This document shows positions 46,780-54,969 of a DNA stretch of 64,000 nt, piece after piece. Under the pieces are notes generated by a model. It had not been told where the DNA came from, made no database searches, and saw only the letters and a program-made list of their open reading frames with translations. Source of the DNA: Burkholderia metallica. Lineage in GTDB: Bacteria > Pseudomonadota > Gammaproteobacteria > Burkholderiales > Burkholderiaceae. The position numbers and the translations under genes were made by a program. Within the stretch, counting starts at the first letter, position 1; each line of letters begins with the position of its first letter. The DNA lies in contig NZ_CADFDB010000004.1 in the NCBI RefSeq assembly GCF_902832845.1, forward strand, positions 310,001-374,000, in the 5' to 3' direction.

Positions 46780-48023
46780 GCGAATGCGTATCCGCTTCCC
46801 CGTCCGTTTCCGTGTCGGGGGCCGACCGGGCTGCCGATTCTGCAGCCGGCTCGTCTGCACCGGGCCGCGCGCGCCTGCCCGTCGCGAACCTGCTCGCGCT
46901 TGCCACCGCCGGCTTCATCACGGTGCTCACCGAAGCGCTGCCGGCCGGCCTGCTGCCGCTGATGAGCGTCGACCTGCGCGTGACCGAGGCGCTGATCGGC
47001 CAGCTCGTGACCGTGTATGCGCTCGGCTCGATCGTCGCGGCGATTCCGCTCGTCGCCGCGACGCGCGCGATGCGCCGGCGCGGCCTGCTGCTCGCGGCGC
47101 TCGCCGGGTTCGTCGTGTCGAATGCGGTGACGGCCGCGTCGCCGTACTACGCGCTCACGCTGGCCGCGCGCTTCGTCGCCGGGATGTCGGCCGGGCTGCT
47201 GTGGGCGCTGCTGGCGGGCTACGCGAGCCGGCTGGTCGACCCGTCGCTGCGCGGCCGGGCGATCGCGGTCGCGATGCTCGGCATACCGGCAGCAATGTCG
47301 ATCGGCATTCCGGCCGGCACCGCTGTCGGCGCGACGTTCGGCTGGCGCGTCGCGTTCGCGGCCATCACGGTCGCGGCGCTCGCGCTGATCGGCTGGATCC
47401 GCTTGCGCGTACCCGATTACCCGGGGCAGCAGGCCGGCGCACGCGAGCCGGTGCTCGGCGTGATGACGCTGCCCGGCGTGCGGCCGGTGCTGACCGTGAT
47501 GTTCGCGTACGTGCTTGCGCACAACATGCTGTACACATACGTTGCGCCGTTTCTCGCCGGCGTGCGGATGGGCGCGCAGATCGATGCGGTGCTGCTGGTG
47601 TTCGGTATCGCGTCGCTCGCCGGCATTGCGCTGACGGGCGCCTGGATCGGCGCCGCGCAGCGACGCCTGACGCTCGCCAGCATCGCGCTGTTCGCGGTCG
47701 CGGCGGCGATGCTCGGCGCCGGTTCCGGAATGGTGATCGTCTACGTGGGCGTCGCGTTGTGGGGGCTCGCGTTCGGCGGCGCGCCGACGCTGTTCCAGAC
47801 CGCTGCCGCGAATGCGGCAGGGGAGTCGGCCGACGTCGCGCAATCGATGCTCGTGACGGTGTGGAATCTCGCGATCGCCGGCGGCGGCATCGCGGGCGGG
47901 ATGCTGCTCGGCGCGACCGGCGCGGGCGCGATTCCGTGGGTGCTCGTCGCGCTGCTGGCGGCTGCGTGGGTCGGCGCGTGGCGTGCGCGCCGCCATGCGT
48001 TTCCGGTGCCGCACGGGGCTTGA
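46776..48023 (+). CDS. MFS exporter, drug:H+ antiporter-1 type
   Basis: 415 residues, twelve predicted helices after a ~35-residue polar N-terminus. Motifs ALPAGLLPLMSVDLRVTEALIGQLVTVYALGSI, RFVAGMSAGLLWALLAGYASRLV and IGIPAGTAVGATFGWRVAF match the DHA1/AraJ-like sugar-efflux and drug-export group. Coupled by ATGA to the esterase-like gene, suggesting the pair modifies and exports one compound class. It converges on the SorC regulator gene with a 43-bp gap containing a GC dyad but no T-run. Confidence 0.88.
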   Translation: MSECVSASPSVSVSGADRAADSAAGSSAPGRARLPVANLLALATAGFITVLTEALPAGLLPLMSVDLRVTEALIGQLVTVYALGSIVAAIPLVAATRAMRRRGLLLAALAGFVVSNAVTAASPYYALTLAARFVAGMSAGLLWALLAGYASRLVDPSLRGRAIAVAMLGIPAAMSIGIPAGTAVGATFGWRVAFAAITVAALALIGWIRLRVPDYPGQQAGAREPVLGVMTLPGVRPVLTVMFAYVLAHNMLYTYVAPFLAGVRMGAQIDAVLLVFGIASLAGIALTGAWIGAAQRRLTLASIALFAVAAAMLGAGSGMVIVYVGVALWGLAFGGAPTLFQTAAANAAGESADVAQSMLVTVWNLAIAGGGIAGGMLLGATGAGAIPWVLVALLAAAWVGAWRARRHAFPVPHGA

Positions 48024-48066
48024 GCGTTCGACTGCCGCGCGCGGTGCGCCGTGCGCGGCTTCGGCG

Positions 48067-49023
48067 TCAGGCCGCTTTCGCGTCGAGCGCGGCGCGCGCG
48101 CAGGTTTCGTCGGTGACGAGCCCCGACAGCCAGCCGCCGCGCAATGCGGCGATCACCGCGTCGCGTTTCTTCGGGCCGCCGGCGAACGCGATCGTCGGGC
48201 GCTTCGGCGGCGTGGCGAGCGAGACGCTCGTCACGCGCGCACTCGTCGACACGGCGATCCGCGTGCCCTGCGCGTCGATCGGCACGCCGAGCAGCTCGGC
48301 CACCGCGCCGAGCGCGGTCATCTCGTCGCGCTCCTGTTCGGTGATGAAGCCGTCTTCGTAGAGCGGGCAGTGCGGGCCGATGTTGCCGATCCCGACGAAC
48401 GCGACGTCGGCCTGGCCCGACAGCGCCTCGACGATCCGGTACAGCCGGTGATTGCACCACTGCGCGCGCTCGGCGTCGCTGTCGGCGAACAGCGGCGCGG
48501 GCAGCAGGAAGTGCTTGCTGCCGGTTTTCTCGGAGATGTACTGCGCGACGTCGTAGCGGTTCGACGACCCGTCGGCCGCGATCGCGCCGACCATCGACAC
48601 GAGCCGGTGCTGCGGGCGATCGATCTGCGCGATCTGCGCGACCGCGGCCTTCAGCGTCCGGCCGCTGCTGACCGCGATCACCATCGGCCGCGTTTCGTTC
48701 AGGTAGCGCTCCATCACCTGCGCGCCCGCGACCGCGAGCTTGCGGTCGATCGCATCGGGCGCATCGGCATCGACGGGCACGACTTCGCACATCGCGAGGC
48801 CGTAACGCTTCGACAGCTGCGCGCCGAGATCGAGACAGTCGGCGAGCTGGTGGTCGACACGGACGCGGATCAGGTTCTTCTCGACCGCGAACGCGACGAG
48901 GCGCTGCGCGACCGGGCGCGAGACCTGCAGCTTTTCCGCGATTTCGTTCTGCGTGTCGCCCGCGACGTAGTAGAGCCACGCGGCACGCGTGGCGAGATCG
49001 AGTTTTTCTGAGGACTTGGACAC
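48067..49023 (-). CDS. SorC/DeoR-type sugar-responsive regulator
   Basis: 318 residues. N-terminal helix-turn-helix (TQNEIAEKLQVSRPVAQRLVAFAVEKNL, about residues 24-51) and a C-terminal SorC sugar-phosphate-binding domain (SSGRTLKAAVAQI, VGIGNIGP, DAQGTRIA, AFAGGPKKRDAVIAALRGGWLSGLVTDE). The GTG at 49023 gives the usual family length; an ATG at 49092 would add 23 residues translated through a run of nine C. Encoded last in the arabinitol operon and the only plausible regulator for the shared operators at 36154 and 52148. Inducer is probably a polyol-derived sugar phosphate. Confidence 0.87.
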   Translation of the reverse strand: MSKSSEKLDLATRAAWLYYVAGDTQNEIAEKLQVSRPVAQRLVAFAVEKNLIRVRVDHQLADCLDLGAQLSKRYGLAMCEVVPVDADAPDAIDRKLAVAGAQVMERYLNETRPMVIAVSSGRTLKAAVAQIAQIDRPQHRLVSMVGAIAADGSSNRYDVAQYISEKTGSKHFLLPAPLFADSDAERAQWCNHRLYRIVEALSGQADVAFVGIGNIGPHCPLYEDGFITEQERDEMTALGAVAELLGVPIDAQGTRIAVSTSARVTSVSLATPPKRPTIAFAGGPKKRDAVIAALRGGWLSGLVTDETCARAALDAKAA

Positions 49024-49149
49024 GATAGCGATTCGGTTTGGAGCTGGGGGGGGGCCGCCCCGCGGGCCGGCCGGCGGCCCGCATGACGGCATCCACTGTA
49101 CCGCATGTCGCGCGCGCGGCCAGGCGCCGGTGCGCGCGGCGGGCGGCGC

Positions 49150-50631
49150 CTACGCGAGCCGCGCGCGCGACGGTTCGTACAGCGGCCGCACGTGGCGGTA
49201 CAGCGCGCGGTACGCGTCGAGGCGTTCGCGCAGCCGCGCGTGGCGGCCGGCATCCGGCGCGTATTCGGCGCGCACCGGCGGCTTCGTCAGCACCGCATGC
49301 GGATCGCCGCCGACGGCCAGCCAGCCGAGCCGCGCCGCGCCGAGCGCCGCGCCCGTTTCGCCGCCGCCGTGCTGGCGCGTGCGCACGTTCAGCGCATCGG
49401 CGATCAGTTGCGCCCAGTACGCGCTGCGTGCGCCGCCGCCGATCAGCGACAACTGGTCGGTTTCGACGCCGGCCGCATGCAGCGCGTCGAGACCGTCGGC
49501 GAGGCCGAGCGTCACGCCTTCGAGCACCGCGTAGCCGAGATGCGCGCGTTCGGTCGCGTGCGTCATTCCGAAGAACGCCCCTTGCGCATACGGATCGTTG
49601 TGCGGCGTGCGTTCGCCGGACAGGTAGGGCAGGAACAGCGGCGCGGTCGCGAGCGCGTCGGCGTCGAGCGCCTCGACTTCGGCGAGCAGCGCGGGTTCGT
49701 CGGTGCCGGTCAGCTTGCAGACCCAGCGCAGGCAGCTCGCGGCCGACAGCACGACGCTCATCAGTTGCCAGCGATCGGGAATCGCGTGGCAGAACGCGTG
49801 CACGGCCGACGCGGGATTCGGCATGAAGCGGTCGCCGACCACGCTGAGCACGCCGGACGTGCCCAGCGACACGAAGCCGTCGCCCGCATGGGTCGCGCCG
49901 ATGCCGAGCGCGCTCGTCGCGTTGTCGCCGCCGCCGCCGGCCACCACGACGGCCTCCGACAGCCCGAGCTGGCGCGCGATGTCCGCGCGCAGCGTGCCGG
50001 ACGGCGCGTTGCCTTCGACGATGCGCGGCATCTGGTCGCGCGTCATCCCGCACGCGGCGAGCAGCGCGTCGGACCAGTCGCGGCGCGCGACGTCGAGCCA
50101 CAGCGTGCCGGCCGCGTCGGACGGATCGGATACTTTCGCGCCGGTCAGCCGGAACCGCAGGTAGTCCTTCGGCATCAGCACGCACGCGGTTGCGGCGAAG
50201 ACTTCCGGCTCGTGCTTCGCGACCCACAGCAGTTTCGGCGCGGTGAAGCCGGGCATCGCGAGGTTGCCCGCCAGTGCGTGGAGATCGGGCGCGCGTTCGG
50301 TGAGCAGCGCGCATTCGTCGGCGCTGCGCATGTCGTTCCACAGGATCGCGGGGCGCAGCACGCGATCGTCGCGGCCGAGCAGCACCGCGCCGTGCATCTG
50401 GCCCGAGAGGCCGATACCGCGCACGGCCGCGAACGCGTCGCGGTGCCGTTCGCGCAGCGCCGCGAGCGCGGCGAGCGTGCCTTGCCACCAGTCGTCCGGA
50501 TGCTGTTCGGCCCAGCGCGGATGCGGCCGCGACACGGTGAACGGCGAGCCGGCCGTGCCGACGACCGTGCCGTCCGGGGCGAGCAGCAGCACCTTCACTT
50601 CCGAGGTGCCGAGGTCGATGCCGAGGTACAT
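49150..50631 (-). CDS. xylB: Xylulokinase
   Basis: Phosphorylates D-xylulose to xylulose 5-phosphate, feeding the pentose phosphate pathway. 493 residues: GIDLGTSEVKVLLL, LSGQMHGAVLL, catalytic Asp in AGGGGDNATSALG, LPYLSGERTPHNDP and LIGGGARSAYWAQL. Lies 83 bp behind the D-arabinitol dehydrogenase gene, whose product would be D-xylulose, so the two make a complete arabinitol-to-xylulose-5-phosphate route. The SorC regulator gene follows on the same strand. Confidence 0.93.
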   Translation of the reverse strand: MYLGIDLGTSEVKVLLLAPDGTVVGTAGSPFTVSRPHPRWAEQHPDDWWQGTLAALAALRERHRDAFAAVRGIGLSGQMHGAVLLGRDDRVLRPAILWNDMRSADECALLTERAPDLHALAGNLAMPGFTAPKLLWVAKHEPEVFAATACVLMPKDYLRFRLTGAKVSDPSDAAGTLWLDVARRDWSDALLAACGMTRDQMPRIVEGNAPSGTLRADIARQLGLSEAVVVAGGGGDNATSALGIGATHAGDGFVSLGTSGVLSVVGDRFMPNPASAVHAFCHAIPDRWQLMSVVLSAASCLRWVCKLTGTDEPALLAEVEALDADALATAPLFLPYLSGERTPHNDPYAQGAFFGMTHATERAHLGYAVLEGVTLGLADGLDALHAAGVETDQLSLIGGGARSAYWAQLIADALNVRTRQHGGGETGAALGAARLGWLAVGGDPHAVLTKPPVRAEYAPDAGRHARLRERLDAYRALYRHVRPLYEPSRARLA

Positions 50632-50714
50632 GAGCGATCCGTTCCGTCAGTGGGGAGTCGCTACTTTAGCCGCGCGGCCGCACACGTGCCAAGGCAGGTT
50701 CGCCCGGATGCGCG

Positions 50715-52109
50715 TCAGTGCGCCGCGAGCCACGCATCGACGCGCGCGAGCCCGGCGCGTAGCGCGTCGACGAGCGCCGCGTTGCCGGCGAGCGAGCCCC
50801 ACAGCGCGCGGCTCGCGCACAGCGCGACGACCGGATCGTCGGCGGCGACGATCGCGCGCGCGGCGCCGTCGTCCATCACGCCGTCCTGGTACGCGTACGG
50901 CAACGCGCCGCGCGCCCAGCGTTCGAGAAAGCGCAGGAACAGCGCGGGCAGCACCGCGGTCGCGACCGGCGCCGCGCCGCGTGCGAACGATTCGACGAGC
51001 GTCGGCGCGATGAAGCCGGGAATCTTCGAGAAGCCGTCGGCCGCGACGCGCTGGTTCGTGTCGAGCACGTACGGGTTGCCGAAGCGTTCGAGCACGACGT
51101 CGCGGTAGCGCGCGAGATCGAGCGGGCTCGGCGTGAGGCACGGGATCACGTCCTGTGTCACGTAGTCGTGCGCGAAGCGGCGGATCGCCGCGTCGTGCGT
51201 GCCTTCGTGGATGTACGTGTGGCCCGCGAGCGTGCCGGCCCACGCGATGCAGCTGTGCGTCGCGTTGAGGATGCGGATCTTCGCTTCCTCGTACGGGTGC
51301 ACGTCGTCCACCAGTTCGGCGCCGGCCAGCTCCCAGCGCGGCCGGCCGGCCGCGAAACGGTCCTCGATCACCCACTGGATGAACGATTCGCCCATCACCG
51401 GGCATGCATCGTCGAAGCCGGTCGCCGCGAGCACGCGCTCGCGCACGTCGGCGGTCGGGCGCGGCGTGATGCGGTCGACCATCGCGCTCGGCGTCGCGAC
51501 GTGCGCATCGAACCACGCGAGCAGGTCTGCCTGCCCGCGCCGTTCGAGGAATTCGCGCATGCCCGCGCGAAAGCGCGCGCCGTTGTTGCGCAGGTTGTCG
51601 CAGCTTTGCAGCGTGAGCGGGCCCGCGCCGCGCCGCACGCGTTCGGCGAGCAGCGCCGCGAGCGCGCCGTACAGCGTCGTGCGCGCGCCCTGCAGGTCGG
51701 CGGCGAGATCGGCGTTCGCGATGTCGAGCCGGTTGTGTTCGTCGAGGTAGTAGCCGCCTTCGGTGACGGTAAACGACACGATCCGGCAGGCCGGATCGGC
51801 GCCGGCGTCGATCAGCGCCGCGAGGTCGATCGACCACGGCAGCACGCGCGTGATCGCGCGGATCGTCTCGTATGCGCGTTCGCCTTGCGGCGTGACGGTT
51901 TCGAGCGTGTAGGCGCCGTGCTGCGCGGCGAGCGCGTCCATCGTCGCGCGCATGTCGTCGCGGATGTTGCCGACGGCGAGCGACCAGCGCTCGTCGGCCG
52001 GCACGGCCGCGTTCACGCGATGCAGATACCACGCCTGGTGCGCGCGGTGAAACGAGCCCGCGCCGATGTGCAGCAGCACGGGCGTGCGGGCGGAGGGCGA
52101 AGCGCTCAT
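50715..52109 (-). CDS. dalD: D-arabinitol 4-dehydrogenase / mannitol dehydrogenase family
   Basis: 464 residues of the polyol-specific long-chain dehydrogenase family. N-terminal HIGAGSFHRAHQAWYLHR, TVTEGGYYLDEHN, QSCDNLRNNG, MVDRITP, and the catalytic Lys/Asn/His stretch EEAKIRILNATHSCIAW. The N-terminal wording is closer to Klebsiella DalD than to mannitol 2-dehydrogenase, and the xylulokinase neighbour supports arabinitol as substrate; mannitol to fructose cannot be excluded. AGGAGACACC precedes the ATG. First gene of the operon driven from 52203. Confidence 0.87.
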   Translation of the reverse strand: MSASPSARTPVLLHIGAGSFHRAHQAWYLHRVNAAVPADERWSLAVGNIRDDMRATMDALAAQHGAYTLETVTPQGERAYETIRAITRVLPWSIDLAALIDAGADPACRIVSFTVTEGGYYLDEHNRLDIANADLAADLQGARTTLYGALAALLAERVRRGAGPLTLQSCDNLRNNGARFRAGMREFLERRGQADLLAWFDAHVATPSAMVDRITPRPTADVRERVLAATGFDDACPVMGESFIQWVIEDRFAAGRPRWELAGAELVDDVHPYEEAKIRILNATHSCIAWAGTLAGHTYIHEGTHDAAIRRFAHDYVTQDVIPCLTPSPLDLARYRDVVLERFGNPYVLDTNQRVAADGFSKIPGFIAPTLVESFARGAAPVATAVLPALFLRFLERWARGALPYAYQDGVMDDGAARAIVAADDPVVALCASRALWGSLAGNAALVDALRAGLARVDAWLAAH

Positions 52110-52147
52110 CCGGTGTCTCCTGTTCGTGCCAGACTGTTCTGTCGAAT

Positions 52148-52182
52148 ACGATCATTTGCTCTTTGTGTGAGCGAATGATCGT
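52148..52182. promoter_or_regulatory. Polyol regulon operator, copy 2
   Basis: Half-sites ACGATCATTTGCTC (52148-52161) and GAGCGAATGATCGT (52169-52182) around a 7-bp spacer. The dyad extends to 52143-52187, giving 19-bp arms with one mismatch. Same half-site and spacing as 36154-36188. Confidence 0.85.
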
Positions 52183-52203
52183 ATTCGGGCGCGCGAAAGT
52201 CAA
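52175..52203 (-). promoter_or_regulatory. Promoter of the arabinitol operon
   Basis: Read on the minus strand: TTGACT (52203-52198), 17-base spacer, GATCAT -10 (52180-52175). The -10 lies in one operator half-site, exactly as in the promoter at 36133. Confidence 0.8.
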
Positions 52204-52254
52204 GGCGGGAAAACGGCCTTTCGATGGTGCGCTGCGGCGTGCGTGCGTGCGTGC

Positions 52255-52288
52255 GGGCGGGAAGGGAGCGGGCGGGAGGGAGGGCGGG
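52255..52288 (+). other. Eight consecutive GGG runs (potential G-quadruplex pair)
   Basis: GGG triplets at 52255, 52259, 52264, 52270, 52274, 52278, 52282 and 52286 with loops of 1-3 bases, enough for two adjacent quadruplexes on the + strand. A short GCGT/GTGC tandem run lies just left. It is in the gap between the LysR stop and the arabinitol promoter. Confidence 0.75.
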
Positions 52289-52321
52289 CGAACGAACGGG
52301 CGGCCGGTGGTCGACGCGCGG

Positions 52322-53233
52322 TCAGCGTCCTTCGCGCGTCAACGCGACGAGTTCGTCGAGCAGCTTGCCGGCCGGCCCCGGCAGGATGCCGTGGCGGCGC
52401 CGGAACGCGGTGAGCGTGCGCACCGCGACGACTTCGCGCACCGGCAGCGTGTCGATCGTGCCGGCGCGCTGCTCGGCGCCGTACATCGGCTCGGCCATCC
52501 AGCTCAGGAAGCCGGCATGCGCGACGAGGCTTTTCAGCGTCGTCACCGAGCGTGTTTCGACCGCGATGTCGGGCAGCGGAAGCCCTTGCGCGTCGAAGGT
52601 CGCGCGCATGTGGTCGAACGGCGCGGTGCCGCGCGGCGGAATCGCCCAGCGCGCGTGCAGCGTATCGGCGAGCGTCGGCGCGCGGCCGAGCGCGCGCAGC
52701 GGATGCTGCGGCGCCGCAACGATGTGGCTGCGATCCTCCCAGCGGCATTCGGGAATCGCGACGATCTCGTCGGTGTCGGGCCCGTGCGCGGACAGCGCGA
52801 GATCGATCTCGTGCTTGTTCAGCCCTTCCGCGAGCCGGTCCCACACGCCTTCGAGGATCTCGACGCGCAGGTTCGGCCAGCGGTCGAGCACGCGACCCAC
52901 CGCGACCGGCAGCACGAGGCTCGCAATGCTGCCCACCGTGCCGACCTTGATCGTGCCCTTCGCGAAGCCGCGCATCGCGTCGAGCTCCTCGCGCGCATGC
53001 TCGGCCTCGTGCTGCAGCAGCGTCGCATGCGGCAGCAACGCGTCGCCGAACGCGGTCAGCTGCATGCCCTTCGAGTGGCGCTCGAACAGCGGCGCGCCGA
53101 CCTGGTCTTCGAGCCGCTTCAGGATCCGGCTCAGCGCGGGCTGCGTGACATGCAGCGCGTCGGCCGCGCGGCCGAGGCTGCCGCACGCAACGATCGTCGT
53201 GAAGGCGCGCAATTGTCGGAGATCGAAAGTCAT
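52322..53233 (-). CDS. LysR-family regulator of the benzoylformate cluster
   Basis: 303 residues. N-terminal FDLRQLRAFTTIVACGSLGRAADALHVTQPALSRILKRLEDQVGAPLFERHSKGMQLTAFG is a canonical LysR helix-turn-helix; the effector domain begins KVGTVGSIAS. Divergent from the mdlC gene with 99 bp between the starts, so it should control the decarboxylase cluster; an ATACAGTAT palindrome at 53262-53270 with a related ATACTGTGG at 53292-53300 is a possible binding site. The start at 53233 gives the family N-terminus. Confidence 0.9.
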   Translation of the reverse strand: MTFDLRQLRAFTTIVACGSLGRAADALHVTQPALSRILKRLEDQVGAPLFERHSKGMQLTAFGDALLPHATLLQHEAEHAREELDAMRGFAKGTIKVGTVGSIASLVLPVAVGRVLDRWPNLRVEILEGVWDRLAEGLNKHEIDLALSAHGPDTDEIVAIPECRWEDRSHIVAAPQHPLRALGRAPTLADTLHARWAIPPRGTAPFDHMRATFDAQGLPLPDIAVETRSVTTLKSLVAHAGFLSWMAEPMYGAEQRAGTIDTLPVREVVAVRTLTAFRRRHGILPGPAGKLLDELVALTREGR

Positions 53234-53332
53234 GTCGGAGCGGTATGGCTTTTTGCAGAAAATACAGTATCCGAGAATGGCTTGCGCTTCGATACTGTGG
53301 AAACCGCCAAGCGATCTAGGAGACCCCCGAGC

Positions 53333-54940
53333 ATGTCCGGCCATCCGCCCCTTTCCGCCGCATCGATCACCGTTCGCGATGCGGTCGTCGATCTGCTCCG
53401 CCAGTTCGGCATCGACCGCGTGTTCGGCAATCCCGGTTCGACCGAGCTGCCGATGTTCCGCGATTTCCCGGACGATTTCCGCTACGTGCTCGGCCTGCAT
53501 GAAGCCGTCGTGGTCGGGATGGCCGACGGCCATGCGCAGGCCACCGGCAATGCGGCGGTCGTCAACCTGCATTCGGCGGCGGGCGTCGGCAACGCGATGG
53601 GCAATCTCTTCACCGCGTTCAAGAACCGCACGCCGCTGATCGTCACCGCGGGCCAGCAGGCGCGGGCGATCCTGCCGTTCGACCCGTTCCTCGGTGCGAC
53701 GCAGGCCGCCGAGCTGCCGAAGCCGTACGTGAAATGGAGCATCGAGCCGGCGCGCGCGCAGGACGTGCCGGCCGCGATCGCGCGCGCGTACCGCATCGCG
53801 ATGCAGGAGCCGCGCGGCCCCGTGTTCGTGTCGATCCCGGTCGACGACTGGGACCAGCCGGCCGAACTGCTGCCGCGCCGCGCCGTCAGCAGCGTCGTGC
53901 GGCCCGACCCGGACGCGCTCGCGCGGCTCGGCGACGCGCTCGACGCCGCGCGGCGTCCCGCCTTCGTGGTCGGCGCGGCCGTCGATCGCGCCGGTGCGTG
54001 GGACGAGGTCGTGCGGCTCGCCGAGCGGCATCGTGCACGCGTGTACGTCGCGCCGATGTCGGGGCGCTGCAGCTTTCCCGAGGACCATCCGCTGTTCGCC
54101 GGCTTCCTGCCCGCGATTCGCGAGAAGATCGTCGCGCGGCTCGACGGGCACGACCTCGTGTTCGCGCTCGGGGCGCCCGCGTTCACCTATCACATCGAGG
54201 GCTTCGGCCCGCACGTGCCGCCGGGTGCGACGCTCGTGCAGCTCGTCGACGATCCGGGCATCGCCGCGTGGACGCCGTCGGGCGATGCGGTCGTCGGCAA
54301 CCTGCGGCTTGCCGCCCGCGACCTGCTCGAACGCCCGGCACCGCCCGAGCGGCCGATGCCCGCGCCGCGGCCGCCGCACGTGCGCGTCGAACCGCCGGCC
54401 GACGGCGAGCGCATGTCGGTCGCGTTCGCGCTGCAGACGCTCGCCGACGTGCGCGACGCACGCGACATCGTCGTCGAGGAAGCGCCGAGCGCGCGGCCGG
54501 TGATGCAGGCGCATCTGCCGTTCACGCACAGCGGCACGTTCTACACGATGGACAGCGGCGGGCTCGGCTACGGGATGCCGGCCGCCGTCGGGGTCGCGCT
54601 CGCGCGGCCGGGGCGGCGCGTGATCGGGCTGATCGGCGACGGCTCGAGCCTGTATTCGATCCAGGCGCTGTGGAGTGCCGCGCAGCTGAAGTTGCCGATC
54701 ACGTTCGTGATCCTGAACAATCGGCGTTACGCGGCGCTGCAGGATTTCGCGCCGGTGTTCGGCTTCGGCCCCGGCGACCCCGTGCAGGGCACCGATCTGC
54801 CGAACCTGGATTTCGTCGCGCTCGCGCAGGGCATGGGCTGCCGAGGCGTGCGCGTGAGCGCGGCCGCGCAACTCCGCGAGACGCTGACCGACGCGCTGCG
54901 TGCGGCGACGCCGGTCGTGGTCGAAGTCGAGATTGCCTGA
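53333..54940 (+). CDS. mdlC: Benzoylformate decarboxylase
   Basis: Thiamine-diphosphate enzyme turning benzoylformate into benzaldehyde and CO2. 535 residues with the three ThDP domains. Active-site residues expected from the Pseudomonas enzyme are present: Ser36 (GNPGSTELP), Glu57 (GLHEAVVVG), His80 (NLHSAAGVGN) and His287 (FTYHIEG). The ThDP/Mg motif is GDGSSLYSIQ...ILNN in the C-terminal domain. AGGAG lies ~15 bases before the ATG. First gene of a cluster with an aldehyde dehydrogenase; mandelate racemase and mandelate dehydrogenase genes are not in the window. Confidence 0.9.
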   Translation: MSGHPPLSAASITVRDAVVDLLRQFGIDRVFGNPGSTELPMFRDFPDDFRYVLGLHEAVVVGMADGHAQATGNAAVVNLHSAAGVGNAMGNLFTAFKNRTPLIVTAGQQARAILPFDPFLGATQAAELPKPYVKWSIEPARAQDVPAAIARAYRIAMQEPRGPVFVSIPVDDWDQPAELLPRRAVSSVVRPDPDALARLGDALDAARRPAFVVGAAVDRAGAWDEVVRLAERHRARVYVAPMSGRCSFPEDHPLFAGFLPAIREKIVARLDGHDLVFALGAPAFTYHIEGFGPHVPPGATLVQLVDDPGIAAWTPSGDAVVGNLRLAARDLLERPAPPERPMPAPRPPHVRVEPPADGERMSVAFALQTLADVRDARDIVVEEAPSARPVMQAHLPFTHSGTFYTMDSGGLGYGMPAAVGVALARPGRRVIGLIGDGSSLYSIQALWSAAQLKLPITFVILNNRRYAALQDFAPVFGFGPGDPVQGTDLPNLDFVALAQGMGCRGVRVSAAAQLRETLTDALRAATPVVVEVEIA

Positions 54941-54969
54941 CGCGCGGTGCGCGTCTTTCCGGAGAGTTC

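Noticed and set aside
52238-52253. A short GCGT/GTGC tandem run considered as a CRISPR or phase-variable repeat.
   Set aside because: Only about four units, no spacers, not in a coding region.
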